A stretch of 16,988 nt of DNA from Verrucomicrobiales bacterium (GTDB lineage: Bacteria; Verrucomicrobiota; Verrucomicrobiia; Verrucomicrobiales; Akkermansiaceae), in assembly GCA_003527555.1 (NCBI GenBank), contig DPWT01000262.1, forward strand, positions 1 to 16,988, read 5' to 3'. The notes beneath the pieces were generated by a model. It ran no database searches. It saw only the letters and a list, made by a program, of their open reading frames with translations, and was not told the origin of the DNA. The first letter of the stretch is position 1; every line of letters starts with the position of its first letter. Below are positions 8,142 through 16,410 of this stretch, in pieces. Position numbers and translations under genes: made by a program.

Positions 8142-9020
8142 ATGGCAGACTTAGACGACATCAGAGATGGAGACAATTTTGGTCTCAACACACCCGCCGA
8201 CACCAGCAATTTCTACCTCAAAGGCATGAATAGTGCCTCATGGGGAATCAAGAACCGCATGTCACGTATCTTTAACCGCCAATCTGGCCGCACCGTCATG
8301 CTTGCATTCGACCATGGTTTCCTCATGGGACCAACTTCCGGTCTTGAACGCATCGACCTCAACATCGCACCTCTCGCCGAAGAAGCAGACTGCTTGATGG
8401 GTTGCCGTGGAATGATCCGCACCTCGATTCCTGCGGAGAACACCAAGCCAATCTGCCTGCGCACAGACTCAGGCACAACCATCCTGACTGAGATGAACCA
8501 CAACGTTCTTATTTCCGAGCAAGATGCAATCAACATGAATGTATCAGCCATGGCAGCGATGCTCGCTATCGGTGATGCCGACACCGAAGCATCCACCATT
8601 GCCAACTTCAGCCGCCTGGTTGATATTGGAAACAAATACGGCATTCCCGTAATGGGTGTCACTGCTGTAGGCAAGGACATGGCTCGCGATTCACGCTACT
8701 TCGGCCTCGCCTCACGTGTATGCGCTGAGAACGGCGCATCCATCGTAAAAACTTATTATACTGAAGGCTTCGAAAACGTCGTGGCAGCATGCCCGGTTCC
8801 TGTCGTAATCGCAGGTGGCAAAAAGCTCCCCGAGCTTGAAGCACTTGAACTCTGCCACAACGCTATCCAGTGCGGCGCCTCTGGCGTAGACATGGGTCGT
8901 AATGTCTTCCAATCCGAGGCTCCCCTCGCGATGATGAAGGCTGTGAAGTCGGTTGTTCACGACAACGCAACACCAGCTGATGCCTTCGACCTCTTCAACA
9001 CCCTGAAGAACGAAGCATAG
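8142..9020 (+). CDS. lsrF: LsrF-like 3-hydroxy-5-phosphonooxypentane-2,4-dione thiolase (class I aldolase fold)
   Basis: The 292-residue product resembles E. coli LsrF along its whole length (recalled, not searched): MADLDDI at the start, TVMLAFDHG (51-59), GPTSGLERIDLNIAPL, VGKDMARDSRYF, IVKTYY (201-206), PVPVVIAGGKKLPE and SGVDMGRNVFQS. The family's Schiff-base lysine corresponds to K203 in KTYY. LsrF transfers an acetyl group from phosphorylated 3-hydroxypentane-2,4-dione to coenzyme A, giving acetyl-CoA and dihydroxyacetone phosphate at the end of autoinducer-2 breakdown. None of LsrK, LsrG, LsrR or the Lsr transporter is in the window, so the substrate may be a related dione from another sugar. 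The gap before it is 54 bp; a strong terminator-like hairpin follows it. Confidence 0.92.
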   Translation: MADLDDIRDGDNFGLNTPADTSNFYLKGMNSASWGIKNRMSRIFNRQSGRTVMLAFDHGFLMGPTSGLERIDLNIAPLAEEADCLMGCRGMIRTSIPAENTKPICLRTDSGTTILTEMNHNVLISEQDAINMNVSAMAAMLAIGDADTEASTIANFSRLVDIGNKYGIPVMGVTAVGKDMARDSRYFGLASRVCAENGASIVKTYYTEGFENVVAACPVPVVIAGGKKLPELEALELCHNAIQCGASGVDMGRNVFQSEAPLAMMKAVKSVVHDNATPADAFDLFNTLKNEA

Positions 9021-9092
9021 TTGTAGTATATCGGCAGTGCGTGCTGGCCTCAGCCCGCCACTAATTCACCGATCAATTCCCTACTCCCTAGC

Positions 9093-9124
9093 GGTGGCAT
9101 GAGGCCATGCCACCCAAATTTTTT
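9093..9124 (+). terminator. rho-independent terminator-like hairpin after lsrF
   Basis: A perfect 9-bp stem, GGTGGCATG (9093-9101) with CATGCCACC (9106-9114), closes on an AGGC loop and is followed by CAAA and six T residues (9119-9124). It lies 73 bp after the lsrF stop and before the epimerase gene. The ATG at 9107 falls inside the stem, which argues against using it as the epimerase start. The element may end or attenuate transcription within the cluster. Confidence 0.75.
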
Positions 9125-9136
9125 CAGCTCTCAGCC

Positions 9137-9832
9137 ATGACACACTCAGCACGACTCGATCGCCTCAAGGACATCACAAACAGAGTACCACAACTCAGCA
9201 TTGGCACCCTAACAGGTGACATGATGCATCAGGCAAACGATATTCGGATCCTAGAGCAGGGTGATGTCCACTTGCTACACCTCGATGTCATGGACGGCAC
9301 GGTTTGGCCGAAAATCTCCGTTGGATCTGGCTTTCTAGCCGGCCTCAAGACCAGTCTCCTCAAAGACGTCCACTTGCTTACATCCCACACGGAAAAACAC
9401 ATCGCCGATTTTGCAGCAGCAGGAGCCGACATCATTACCATTCAGATCGAACAGACTACCGACACAGCGACTTCACTGCAGGACATCCGCATAGCAGGCT
9501 GCTTATCAAGCGCAGGTATTTACCCCACAACGCCAATCGATGAACTTCTCCCCCATCTCGATCTCTGTGATGTGGTTTTCCTGCTCTCCATCGGCCCAGA
9601 TACAGGTAAAGAAACTTTCTTCGACACCGTTGCTGATCGCATTACCCAGCTCCGAGAACTCAAACCCGATCTCGTCATCGCCATTGATGGGGCTGTTAAA
9701 AAAGACAACGTAGGTGATCTCGCCAAACTCAATCCTGACCTCATCGTCACTGGCTCCGCCGTATTTGACGGGGGCGACGTTCCTGCCAACATTTTGCTGA
9801 TGCGAGAGCGCATCGAAACAGCTAACTCATAA
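9137..9832 (+). CDS. ribulose-phosphate 3-epimerase family protein, LsrE-like
   Basis: A 231-residue TIM barrel of the ribulose-phosphate-binding group. It keeps the Rpe landmarks: HLDVMDG (48-54, with metal-site His and Asp), DVHLLTSH (77-84, His79), and IAIDGAV (181-187) for the second catalytic Asp. It is otherwise divergent from housekeeping Rpe: the N-terminal strand reads QLSIGTLTGDMM instead of the usual SxLSADF. Placed beside lsrF it recalls LsrE, the epimerase homologue in the Salmonella lsr operon. Epimerisation of a pentulose phosphate or similar is inferred. A longer reading from the ATG at 9107 would begin within a terminator hairpin, so the start at 9137 (MTHSARLD) is preferred. 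It ends 27 bp before the SDR gene. Confidence 0.82.
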   Translation: MTHSARLDRLKDITNRVPQLSIGTLTGDMMHQANDIRILEQGDVHLLHLDVMDGTVWPKISVGSGFLAGLKTSLLKDVHLLTSHTEKHIADFAAAGADIITIQIEQTTDTATSLQDIRIAGCLSSAGIYPTTPIDELLPHLDLCDVVFLLSIGPDTGKETFFDTVADRITQLRELKPDLVIAIDGAVKKDNVGDLAKLNPDLIVTGSAVFDGGDVPANILLMRERIETANS

Positions 9833-9859
9833 CAACCTAACAACTAATCACTCAATAAT

Positions 9860-10633
9860 ATGTCAGACGCAACTCAAATCCACGCCGGTAAAGTAGCTAT
9901 CATCACAGGCTCCGCTGGCGGTATAGGCCGGGCAACCGCAGAGCGCCTGCACGCAGACGGCGCTACAGTGGTCGGCTTAGACATCAATCCTGCGGTTGTA
10001 GAAAACCTGAAAAAACCTGGCCTCTCAGGAGTTGTTTGTGACATTACAGACGACGCAGCTCTCCAATCGGCTATCGACGCCGTCGTTAACGAGCACGGCA
10101 GCCTCGATATCATCGTTGCCAATGCCGGTATTTTCAAAGCTGGCGAGTATATAGAATCATTAGGGGACAGCTGGGATCTCCACCTCAAGATCAACCTCAC
10201 CGCCACTCAGCGATTTCTCCGCTTTTCCATTCCTCATCTTAAAAAAAGCACCCTCTCTCCATCGATCATTATCATTGGATCACGCAACTTCTCAGCCCCT
10301 GGCCCCGGAGCTGCCGCTTATTCTGTAACTAAAGCCGGTGTTACACAGCTTGCTCGTGTCGCCGCTCTAGAACTCGCAGGTGATGGTATTCGTGTAAACA
10401 CGATCCATCCCGATGCAGTATTCGACACCGAAATCTGGACCGAAGAGGCCCTACAAAAATCAGCAACACGCTACGGCATGACCGTGGAGGAATATAAAAC
10501 TAAAAACCTACTCAAGACAGAGATAAAGTCGACCGATATAGCTCTGATGGTAAGCACGGTCGCTGGTCCAGCCTTCAAAGCGACCACCGGAGCACAGATT
10601 CCCATCGATGGTGGAAACGACCGAGTGATCTAA
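9860..10633 (+). CDS. short-chain dehydrogenase resembling the SDR half of bifunctional aldolase/dehydrogenases
   Basis: A 257-residue classical SDR. It shows the cofactor motif TGSAGGIG (16-23), Asp41 at the end of strand 2 (LDIN) favouring NAD+, NAG (88-90), and catalytic S141, Y154 and K158 (YSVTK). After the core, HPDAVFDTEIWTEEALQKSA, a YGMTVEEYKTKNLL segment and TTGAQIPIDGG resemble the dehydrogenase domain that follows a class II aldolase in YuxG/rhamnulose-phosphate-aldolase-type bifunctional enzymes, where IW and YG...E..LLK elements occur. Here the aldolase half is missing and the domain stands alone. Oxidation of a sugar, sugar acid or hydroxyaldehyde is likely; the substrate is unknown. 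It is the last gene of the cluster. Confidence 0.85.
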   Translation: MSDATQIHAGKVAIITGSAGGIGRATAERLHADGATVVGLDINPAVVENLKKPGLSGVVCDITDDAALQSAIDAVVNEHGSLDIIVANAGIFKAGEYIESLGDSWDLHLKINLTATQRFLRFSIPHLKKSTLSPSIIIIGSRNFSAPGPGAAAYSVTKAGVTQLARVAALELAGDGIRVNTIHPDAVFDTEIWTEEALQKSATRYGMTVEEYKTKNLLKTEIKSTDIALMVSTVAGPAFKATTGAQIPIDGGNDRVI

Positions 10634-10768
10634 TTTTTTATATACCATCCTGTTACTGACATACCCTCTATAATTAGGAGGAAGAATCTGCTGTTTTATG
10701 CGTATGCTATGAACCAGTATCGATTTGTGCGATCCACATAACCCCTCTACGATATACACTCAATCACT
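10634..10768. other. intergenic gap with an unattached AGGAGG
   Basis: This gap between the SDR and the giant heme-protein gene begins with a T6 run at the SDR stop but has no convincing upstream stem. AGGAGG at 10676-10681 is followed by an ATG at 10698 opening only four codons (MRML), and by a ten-codon frame from 10709. No longer gene, repeat or clear promoter was found. Confidence 0.4.
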
Positions 10769-13700
10769 ATGCTAATCATGAAAAGAAATTCCCTAAGCCT
10801 TTTTTCTGTCGCGCTCATCACCGCACTTACCTTGCAGCTAGCCTCTGCCAACCAACCCGCTAATCATCTCGTTTTTGATGGTGGTGAAGGTCCAGGCAAA
10901 GGTAAACACATCGTTCTACTATCGGGGGACGAAGAATACCGCTCCGAGGAAGCACTCCCCATGCTTGGTCAGCTTCTATCCAAACACCATGGCTTCAAAT
11001 GCACTGTATTATTCTCCATGAATGAAAAAGGTGAAGTCGATCCCAAAAACCAGAAGAGCCTGTCACATCCAGAGGCACTCGATTCCGCTGATCTCATCCT
11101 GATGTCGCTTCGTTTCAGAAATTGGAATGACTCCACCATGGCGAAATTTGAAAAAGCCCTCATGCGCGGCACACCCATCGTTGCGCTGCGCACCTCTACC
11201 CACGCATTCAAGTTCCCCAAAAGCAGCAAATGGTTTAAATATTCATTCAACGCCAACAAAGAAAGCGGTTGGTATAAAGGATTTGGTCGCCACATACTCG
11301 GGGAAACATGGGTGAGCCACCATGGCCACCACAAGAAAGAAGGATGCCGAGGCATCGTAGAACCGAGCCACAAGGCTAATCCAGTCCTCAATGGCGTGGG
11401 CACCATTTTTGCTGAATCAGATGTATACGGCACCAACCCTCCAGCAGATGTAACCATTTTATTACGTGGACAGGTCACAAAGACGCTCGACCCAAAATCT
11501 GATCCAGTCGCGAGCAAAAACAAACCAATGCAACCGCTGGCATGGACACGTAGCTACAAAAATGCTGCAGGCAAGACCAACAAGATTTTCACCACCACCA
11601 TGGGAGCCGCCAGCGACCTAGACGATGCCAATCTGCGCCGCCTTGTCACCAATGCATGCTATTGGGGACTAGGACTCAATATCCCAAAACAAGCAAATGT
11701 AACTATTCCATCATCTTATAACCCAACGTTCTATGGCTTCAATACCTTCAAAAAAGGAATGAAGCCAGCTGATTTCATTCCAAGTGACAAGGCAAATGGT
11801 GCCGCCATTCCCAAGGCCAAGGCACCTGCCACACTTAGTTTAAAAAAAAACGGTAGAATTGCCATCATCGGAGCGGGGCTAGCATCCCGCATGATGAAGT
11901 ATGGTCACTTCGAAACCGAACTTCAGCTACGTTTCCCAGAGCACAAACTCACCATCCGTAACATCGCGGACGAGGGCAACACACCAGCATTCCGCCCTCA
12001 CCCCGGCCGGAAACAACAACTCGCATTCCCCGGCGCTGAGAAACATTTTCAAAATTATGCTTCTGGTAAGTCTGGCCCATGGACATCAGGAGCTAAAGGT
12101 CACTTTGAAACACCCGACCAGTGGCTAACTCGTCTGAAGCCCGACACCATAATTGCATTTTTTGGATTCAATTCCGCCATGCGTGGCAAGATCGAGCTTG
12201 AGCGCTTCAAGGATGAGTTGAGTGCTTTCATCAACCATACACTCGGCCAGAAATACAATGGAGAGCATGCTCCGCAGCTAGCTATCATCTCACCCACAGC
12301 CATTCAAAATCTATCTGCCACACACCATACTCCCGACGGCGAAAAGCAGAACGGATTACTATCGCTCTACACCAACGCAATGCGTGATATTTGCGAACAA
12401 AATGGTGTGCTTTTCATCGATGCCTTCTCGCCATCCAAGGCGATTTTCGATGCCACACAAAAACCACTCACGGTCGATGGCGCACTCCTCACCGATCGAG
12501 GTTACCAATGGCTGGCTGGCTGGCTGGCGAATGACCTCTATGGGGAAACCACCAGCAATCCCCATCGTAAACTTGTTCATGCAGCAGTCATGGAAAAAAA
12601 CTTTGTTTGGCATAACCTCTTTAAAATTCCAAATGGTGTGCATGTTTACGGCAGGCGCTACAATCCATTTGGCCCAAAAAACTACCCTGACGAGCTGAAG
12701 AAACTGGCAGAGATGACCGTGATTCGCGATCATGCCATCTGGCGCGCACTTGAGGGCAAGAAATCAAATCTCAACACAGCAGACGCCAAAACACACAAAC
12801 TCCCGCCAGTCGAAACAAACTACAAACCATCCAATAAAAATGGCCAAACCCGCTACCTCAGCGGCAAGGACACACTGAAACAACTCGCAGTACCAAAAGG
12901 ATATAAAATCGAACTCTTTGCCGATGAAAAGCAGTTTCCAGAACTCGCCAACCCAGTGCAGATGTCATTCGATAACAAAGGTCGTCTATGGGTCGGATGT
13001 ATGCCCTCCTACCCACATTGGCGCCCTGGTGACCCCAAACCCACCGACAAGTTAATCATTTTTGAAGATACTAATAACGATGGCAAAGCAGACAAACGCA
13101 CAGTTTTTGCTGACGACCTCCACCTAGTCATAGGATTCGAGCTCGCCAAGGAAGGCGTTTATGTTTCCCAAGCCGATTCGCTCATTTTGCTCACCGATAC
13201 CAATGGCGACGACAAATACGACACCAAGGAATACCTCATAAGTGGCTTTGATGATCACGATACCCATCATGCTATTTCTGCATTCTGTGCTGATCCATCT
13301 GGTGCCATCTACATGGGCGAGGGCGTATTTCTTCACTCAAATATTGAAAGCGTGTATGGAACCCATCGCGGCACCAACGGCGGACACTTCCGCTATAACC
13401 CAAAGCGACGCCACCTCGAACGCACAGCACAACTCCGTATTCCAAACCCTTGGGGGACGGCTTTTGATAAATGGGGGCAAAACTTCTTTTTACACACCTC
13501 AGGCACATCCGTAAACTGGATGGCTCCCGGCACCGTCAAATCTACCTACGGACAAGGTATGGTAGCATCCAAAAACCTCATCACCTCCAACGCAGTCAGA
13601 CCAACATCTGGCATCGAATTCATCTCCAGCCGACATTTTCCAGATGAAGTCCAGGGTGACATCTTACTCTGTAACAACATCGGCTTTCTCGGTATCAAAC

Positions 13701-14914
13701 AACACAAAATTGAGGAGGATGGCACAGGTTACAAAACATCATACCGCCAAGACCTACTAAAATCCTCCGAAGGCAATTTCCGCCCAGTCGATCTTGAGTT
13801 CGCACCCGACGGCTCACTCTACGTGATCGACTGGTCAAACGTGCTCATCGGGCACATGCAACACAATGCACGCGATCCAAAACGCGACCACGTCCACGGC
13901 CGCATCTATCGCATCACTTACCCATCTCGCCCGCTCGTCAAACCCGCCAAAATCGATGGTGCATCCCTCACCACTCTTCTCGAAAACCTGAAAACTTACG
14001 AAGATCGCACACGCTATCGAACTCGCCGTGAGCTTAGAGGTCGCAAAACTGATGAAGTCATCGCCGCCATCAAAAAATGGACAGCAAACCTCAATAAAAA
14101 TGACCCCAACTACGAACACCACATGCTCGAAGCCCTCTGGGTCACTTGGGGACATAACCAGATCGACCAGACTCTCATGCGCCAACTGCTGGCATCCAAG
14201 GATCACAAAGTGCGCTCCGCAGCCACACGCGCAGTACGCTACAACACACACCAGGTTGCAGACCACGCTGAGCTTCTGAAAAAATCAGCTACCGATGGCC
14301 ACGGACGCGTGCGCATGGAAGCTATCACCGCTGCCTCCTGGCTACCGAAGAACACAGGCCTTGATATACTCGACGCCGCACAAGGCGCTGGCACCGATAA
14401 CTGGATCAAAGGGTCGATGGATTTTGCACTCGCAGCTCTCAAAAATTCCATAATCGAAGAGCCAGTGCAAAAAATCAATGTTCCCAAGCACCTCACAGGC
14501 CCTGATGCTCTCGCATACAAACTAGGCCATGAAGTCTATCACCGTGAAGCCCACTGCGCTACTTGCCATCAACCCGATGGAAAAGGCCTCCCAGCAGCTC
14601 AATTCCCTCCTGTTGCAGGAACCAAATGGTCAACTCAAAATGAGGATCGACTCATCAAACTTACCCTGAACGGACTGTATGGCCCAATTGAAGTTCTTGG
14701 CAAGAAATACCCCGGACAGGTTCCTATGACCCAGTTCGGAGGAATTCTTAACGACAAGGAAGTCGCCGCAGTGCTCACGTATGTGCGAAACTCTTTCGGC
14801 AACAAAGCATCGGTAATCACACCCAAAAAAGTCGCCGATATCCGTGCTACTACTCGTGGAAAACAAGGTTTTTATAGCCCAGACGAACTTCTGAAACAGC
14901 ACCCTCACGAATAA
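10769..14914 (+). CDS. large secreted ThuA / SGNH-like / PVC-type dehydrogenase / cytochrome c multidomain protein
   Basis: The 1381-residue protein begins with a Sec signal peptide (hydrophobic 9-25, likely cleavage after LASA). Domains in order: ThuA-like (about 45-315, starting GKHIVLLSGDEEYRSEE); an SGNH-hydrolase-like domain (about 360-595) with FFGFNSAM (464-471); a planctomycete/verrucomicrobial membrane-bound dehydrogenase beta-propeller (about 700-1055) containing calcium-loop-like DTNNDGKAD and DTNGDDKYD; HEAT-like helices (about 1085-1235); and a cytochrome c domain with CATCH (C1263, C1266, H1267) and likely axial Met1320 (PMTQFGG). Such proteins are thought to oxidise sugars or polysaccharide fragments outside the cytoplasm; the substrate is unknown. 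The SGNH domain lacks the usual GDS serine and DxxH histidine. An ATG at 10778 (MKRNS) is an equally plausible start. It lies 135 bp after the SDR and may belong to the sugar pathway. Confidence 0.9.
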   Translation: MLIMKRNSLSLFSVALITALTLQLASANQPANHLVFDGGEGPGKGKHIVLLSGDEEYRSEEALPMLGQLLSKHHGFKCTVLFSMNEKGEVDPKNQKSLSHPEALDSADLILMSLRFRNWNDSTMAKFEKALMRGTPIVALRTSTHAFKFPKSSKWFKYSFNANKESGWYKGFGRHILGETWVSHHGHHKKEGCRGIVEPSHKANPVLNGVGTIFAESDVYGTNPPADVTILLRGQVTKTLDPKSDPVASKNKPMQPLAWTRSYKNAAGKTNKIFTTTMGAASDLDDANLRRLVTNACYWGLGLNIPKQANVTIPSSYNPTFYGFNTFKKGMKPADFIPSDKANGAAIPKAKAPATLSLKKNGRIAIIGAGLASRMMKYGHFETELQLRFPEHKLTIRNIADEGNTPAFRPHPGRKQQLAFPGAEKHFQNYASGKSGPWTSGAKGHFETPDQWLTRLKPDTIIAFFGFNSAMRGKIELERFKDELSAFINHTLGQKYNGEHAPQLAIISPTAIQNLSATHHTPDGEKQNGLLSLYTNAMRDICEQNGVLFIDAFSPSKAIFDATQKPLTVDGALLTDRGYQWLAGWLANDLYGETTSNPHRKLVHAAVMEKNFVWHNLFKIPNGVHVYGRRYNPFGPKNYPDELKKLAEMTVIRDHAIWRALEGKKSNLNTADAKTHKLPPVETNYKPSNKNGQTRYLSGKDTLKQLAVPKGYKIELFADEKQFPELANPVQMSFDNKGRLWVGCMPSYPHWRPGDPKPTDKLIIFEDTNNDGKADKRTVFADDLHLVIGFELAKEGVYVSQADSLILLTDTNGDDKYDTKEYLISGFDDHDTHHAISAFCADPSGAIYMGEGVFLHSNIESVYGTHRGTNGGHFRYNPKRRHLERTAQLRIPNPWGTAFDKWGQNFFLHTSGTSVNWMAPGTVKSTYGQGMVASKNLITSNAVRPTSGIEFISSRHFPDEVQGDILLCNNIGFLGIKQHKIEEDGTGYKTSYRQDLLKSSEGNFRPVDLEFAPDGSLYVIDWSNVLIGHMQHNARDPKRDHVHGRIYRITYPSRPLVKPAKIDGASLTTLLENLKTYEDRTRYRTRRELRGRKTDEVIAAIKKWTANLNKNDPNYEHHMLEALWVTWGHNQIDQTLMRQLLASKDHKVRSAATRAVRYNTHQVADHAELLKKSATDGHGRVRMEAITAASWLPKNTGLDILDAAQGAGTDNWIKGSMDFALAALKNSIIEEPVQKINVPKHLTGPDALAYKLGHEVYHREAHCATCHQPDGKGLPAAQFPPVAGTKWSTQNEDRLIKLTLNGLYGPIEVLGKKYPGQVPMTQFGGILNDKEVAAVLTYVRNSFGNKASVITPKKVADIRATTRGKQGFYSPDELLKQHPHE
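11845..11896 (+). other. candidate -1 frameshift or slippage site between ThuA and SGNH-like domains
   Basis: An A9 run (11842-11850) followed by C forms a slippery A AAA AAC heptamer in the reading frame (11845-11851). After a -1 slip the next codons are CGG and TAG (stop at 11854-11856), giving a protein of about 362 residues with only the signal peptide and ThuA domain. Twelve bases after the run, CATCAT (11863-11868) pairs with ATGATG (11891-11896) around an inner stem GCGGGG/TCCCGC (11873-11890). No frameshifting is demonstrated. Confidence 0.25.
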
Positions 14915-14997
14915 AAATGATGCAATCACTGAAAATTTCCATGCATTGCCAGTATTCAGAGGTTTCCAAATCTTCACAATAAGGGTATGACACCTGC

Positions 14998-16350
14998 ATG
15001 TGGAAAGGACGTTTTGCAAAAGCCACCGCCGACCTCGTACAGCAGTATGGTGAATCTATCTCCTACGACTGGCGTATGTACCATCATGACATCGCTGGAT
15101 CTATCGCTCATGCACGAGCTCAGGTGAAAGCTGGCATCCTCACAGAAGATGAGTTCTCTACCATCGAACAAGGACTTCGTGAGATCGAAAAAGAAATCGC
15201 ATCAGGTGGCTTCGACTTCTCCATAGAACTCGAGGACATCCACATGAATATCGAGTCGGCACTAACCAAAAAGATCGGCGCCGCTGGCGCTAAACTCCAC
15301 ACCGCTCGATCTCGCAACGACCAAGTCGCTACCGACACTCGCCTTTATTGCCGTGAAGAAATCGACTATATCATAACACACCTCACCGAGCTCCAGGGTG
15401 CGCTTCTTGAACAAGCCAAAAAGCACGCCTCTACCATCATCCCAGGTTACACACACCTCCAGCGCGGGCAACCAGTCACTGTCGGCCACCACCTTCTCGC
15501 CTATGTTGAAATGCTAGACCGTGACAAAAGCAGACTTACTGACTGCCGCATACGTGTCAACGTCTGTCCGCTTGGCTCTGGCGCTCTCGCTGGATCTACC
15601 ATTAATCTCGATCGCGAGCAAATTGCTCAGGAGTTAGGCTTCGACCGCGTCACCACAAACTCGATGGACGCCATTTCCGACCGCGACTACATCGCCGAGT
15701 TTCTCTTTGCGATGGCACTAGTTGGCACCCACCTCTCCCGGCTTTCAGAGGATCTTATCCTCTGGTGCAGTTCTGAGTTTGGTTTTGTCACTCTATCCGA
15801 TGCGCACACCACGGGATCATCTCTGATGCCGCAGAAAAAAAACCCAGACGTTTGCGAACTCACACGCGGCAAGACAGGTCGCCTGTATGGCAACCTCGTA
15901 GCACTACTCACCGCCGCGAAGGGACTTCCGCTGACTTACAACCGTGACCTGCAAGAAGACAAAGAACCGCTGTTTGATTCCATTGACACTCTCAAACTGG
16001 CACTTCGGGTAAATACAGAAATGATTGCAACCATGCAGATCAATGTTGAAACCTGCGAGACTGCTGCCTCAGACCCTTTGCTTTTAGCAACGGACCTTGC
16101 AGACTACTTGGTCAAAAATGGAGTTCCATTTCGTCAAGCACACGAACTTGTTGGGCAGGCAGTTGCCGCCAGTGTGGAGTCCGGCACACCTCTCGACCAA
16201 CTCGATCTCACCAAAATTTCCGAGCACTACGGCGCCGACGCCAACAAGGTGTTCAGCCTACAAACTGCGCTCGCAGCCAGAACCAACTCTGGTGCTCCAT
16301 GTGTCAAAAATGTAACCGCAGAAATAGCCCGCTGGCAGGAATCACTCTAG
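14998..16350 (+). CDS. argH: argininosuccinate lyase
   Basis: ArgH splits argininosuccinate into arginine and fumarate, the last step of arginine synthesis, as a cytosolic homotetramer. The 450-residue protein starts with the expected MWKGRFAK and shows HTARSRNDQV (101-110), PGYTHLQRGQPV (149-160, His153), CPLGSGALAGS (190-200) and the fumarate-lyase signature GSSLMPQKKNPD (273-284) with the catalytic-loop serine. TYNRDLQEDKEP follows as in the family. Length is close to the usual 455-465. It stands 83 bp after the giant heme-protein gene and 60 bp before sodN on the same strand; no other arg gene is in the window. No Shine-Dalgarno precedes the start. The A8 run at the KKN codons is dictated by the conserved motif. 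Confidence 0.97.
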   Translation: MWKGRFAKATADLVQQYGESISYDWRMYHHDIAGSIAHARAQVKAGILTEDEFSTIEQGLREIEKEIASGGFDFSIELEDIHMNIESALTKKIGAAGAKLHTARSRNDQVATDTRLYCREEIDYIITHLTELQGALLEQAKKHASTIIPGYTHLQRGQPVTVGHHLLAYVEMLDRDKSRLTDCRIRVNVCPLGSGALAGSTINLDREQIAQELGFDRVTTNSMDAISDRDYIAEFLFAMALVGTHLSRLSEDLILWCSSEFGFVTLSDAHTTGSSLMPQKKNPDVCELTRGKTGRLYGNLVALLTAAKGLPLTYNRDLQEDKEPLFDSIDTLKLALRVNTEMIATMQINVETCETAASDPLLLATDLADYLVKNGVPFRQAHELVGQAVAASVESGTPLDQLDLTKISEHYGADANKVFSLQTALAARTNSGAPCVKNVTAEIARWQESL

Positions 16351-16410
16351 GTGATCGGGACGCATTTTTCACGTGCAGCCTACTGGAAACGTGGTAGCTT
16401 TCATCTCGTT

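Noticed and set aside
9107..9136. Longer start (MPPKFFQLSA) for the epimerase gene
   Set aside because: Its ATG lies in the 3' arm of a terminator-like hairpin and the extra residues are not part of the Rpe fold.
5953..10633. Reading the cluster as a standard autoinducer-2 lsr operon
   Set aside because: Only LsrF and an LsrE-like protein are present; kinase, isomerase, repressor and transporter genes are absent, and two non-lsr families lead the cluster.
12512..12528. Four tandem TGGC units as a phase-variation repeat
   Set aside because: Short, inside a conserved reading frame and explained by a Trp-Leu-Ala-Gly-Trp-Leu-Ala stretch.
13835..14266. Long open frames antisense to the giant heme-protein gene (also 10969-11523)
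   Set aside because: No recognisable domain, and the opposite strand encodes clear conserved domains; they are shadows.
15835..15842. A8 tract in argH as a frameshift site
   Set aside because: It encodes the invariant KKN of the fumarate-lyase signature, so the bases are set by the protein.
16351..16410. GTG start for sodN immediately after the argH stop
   Set aside because: It would put 20 mixed residues before the signal peptide; the ATG at 16411 gives a normal leader ending just before the Ni-hook.
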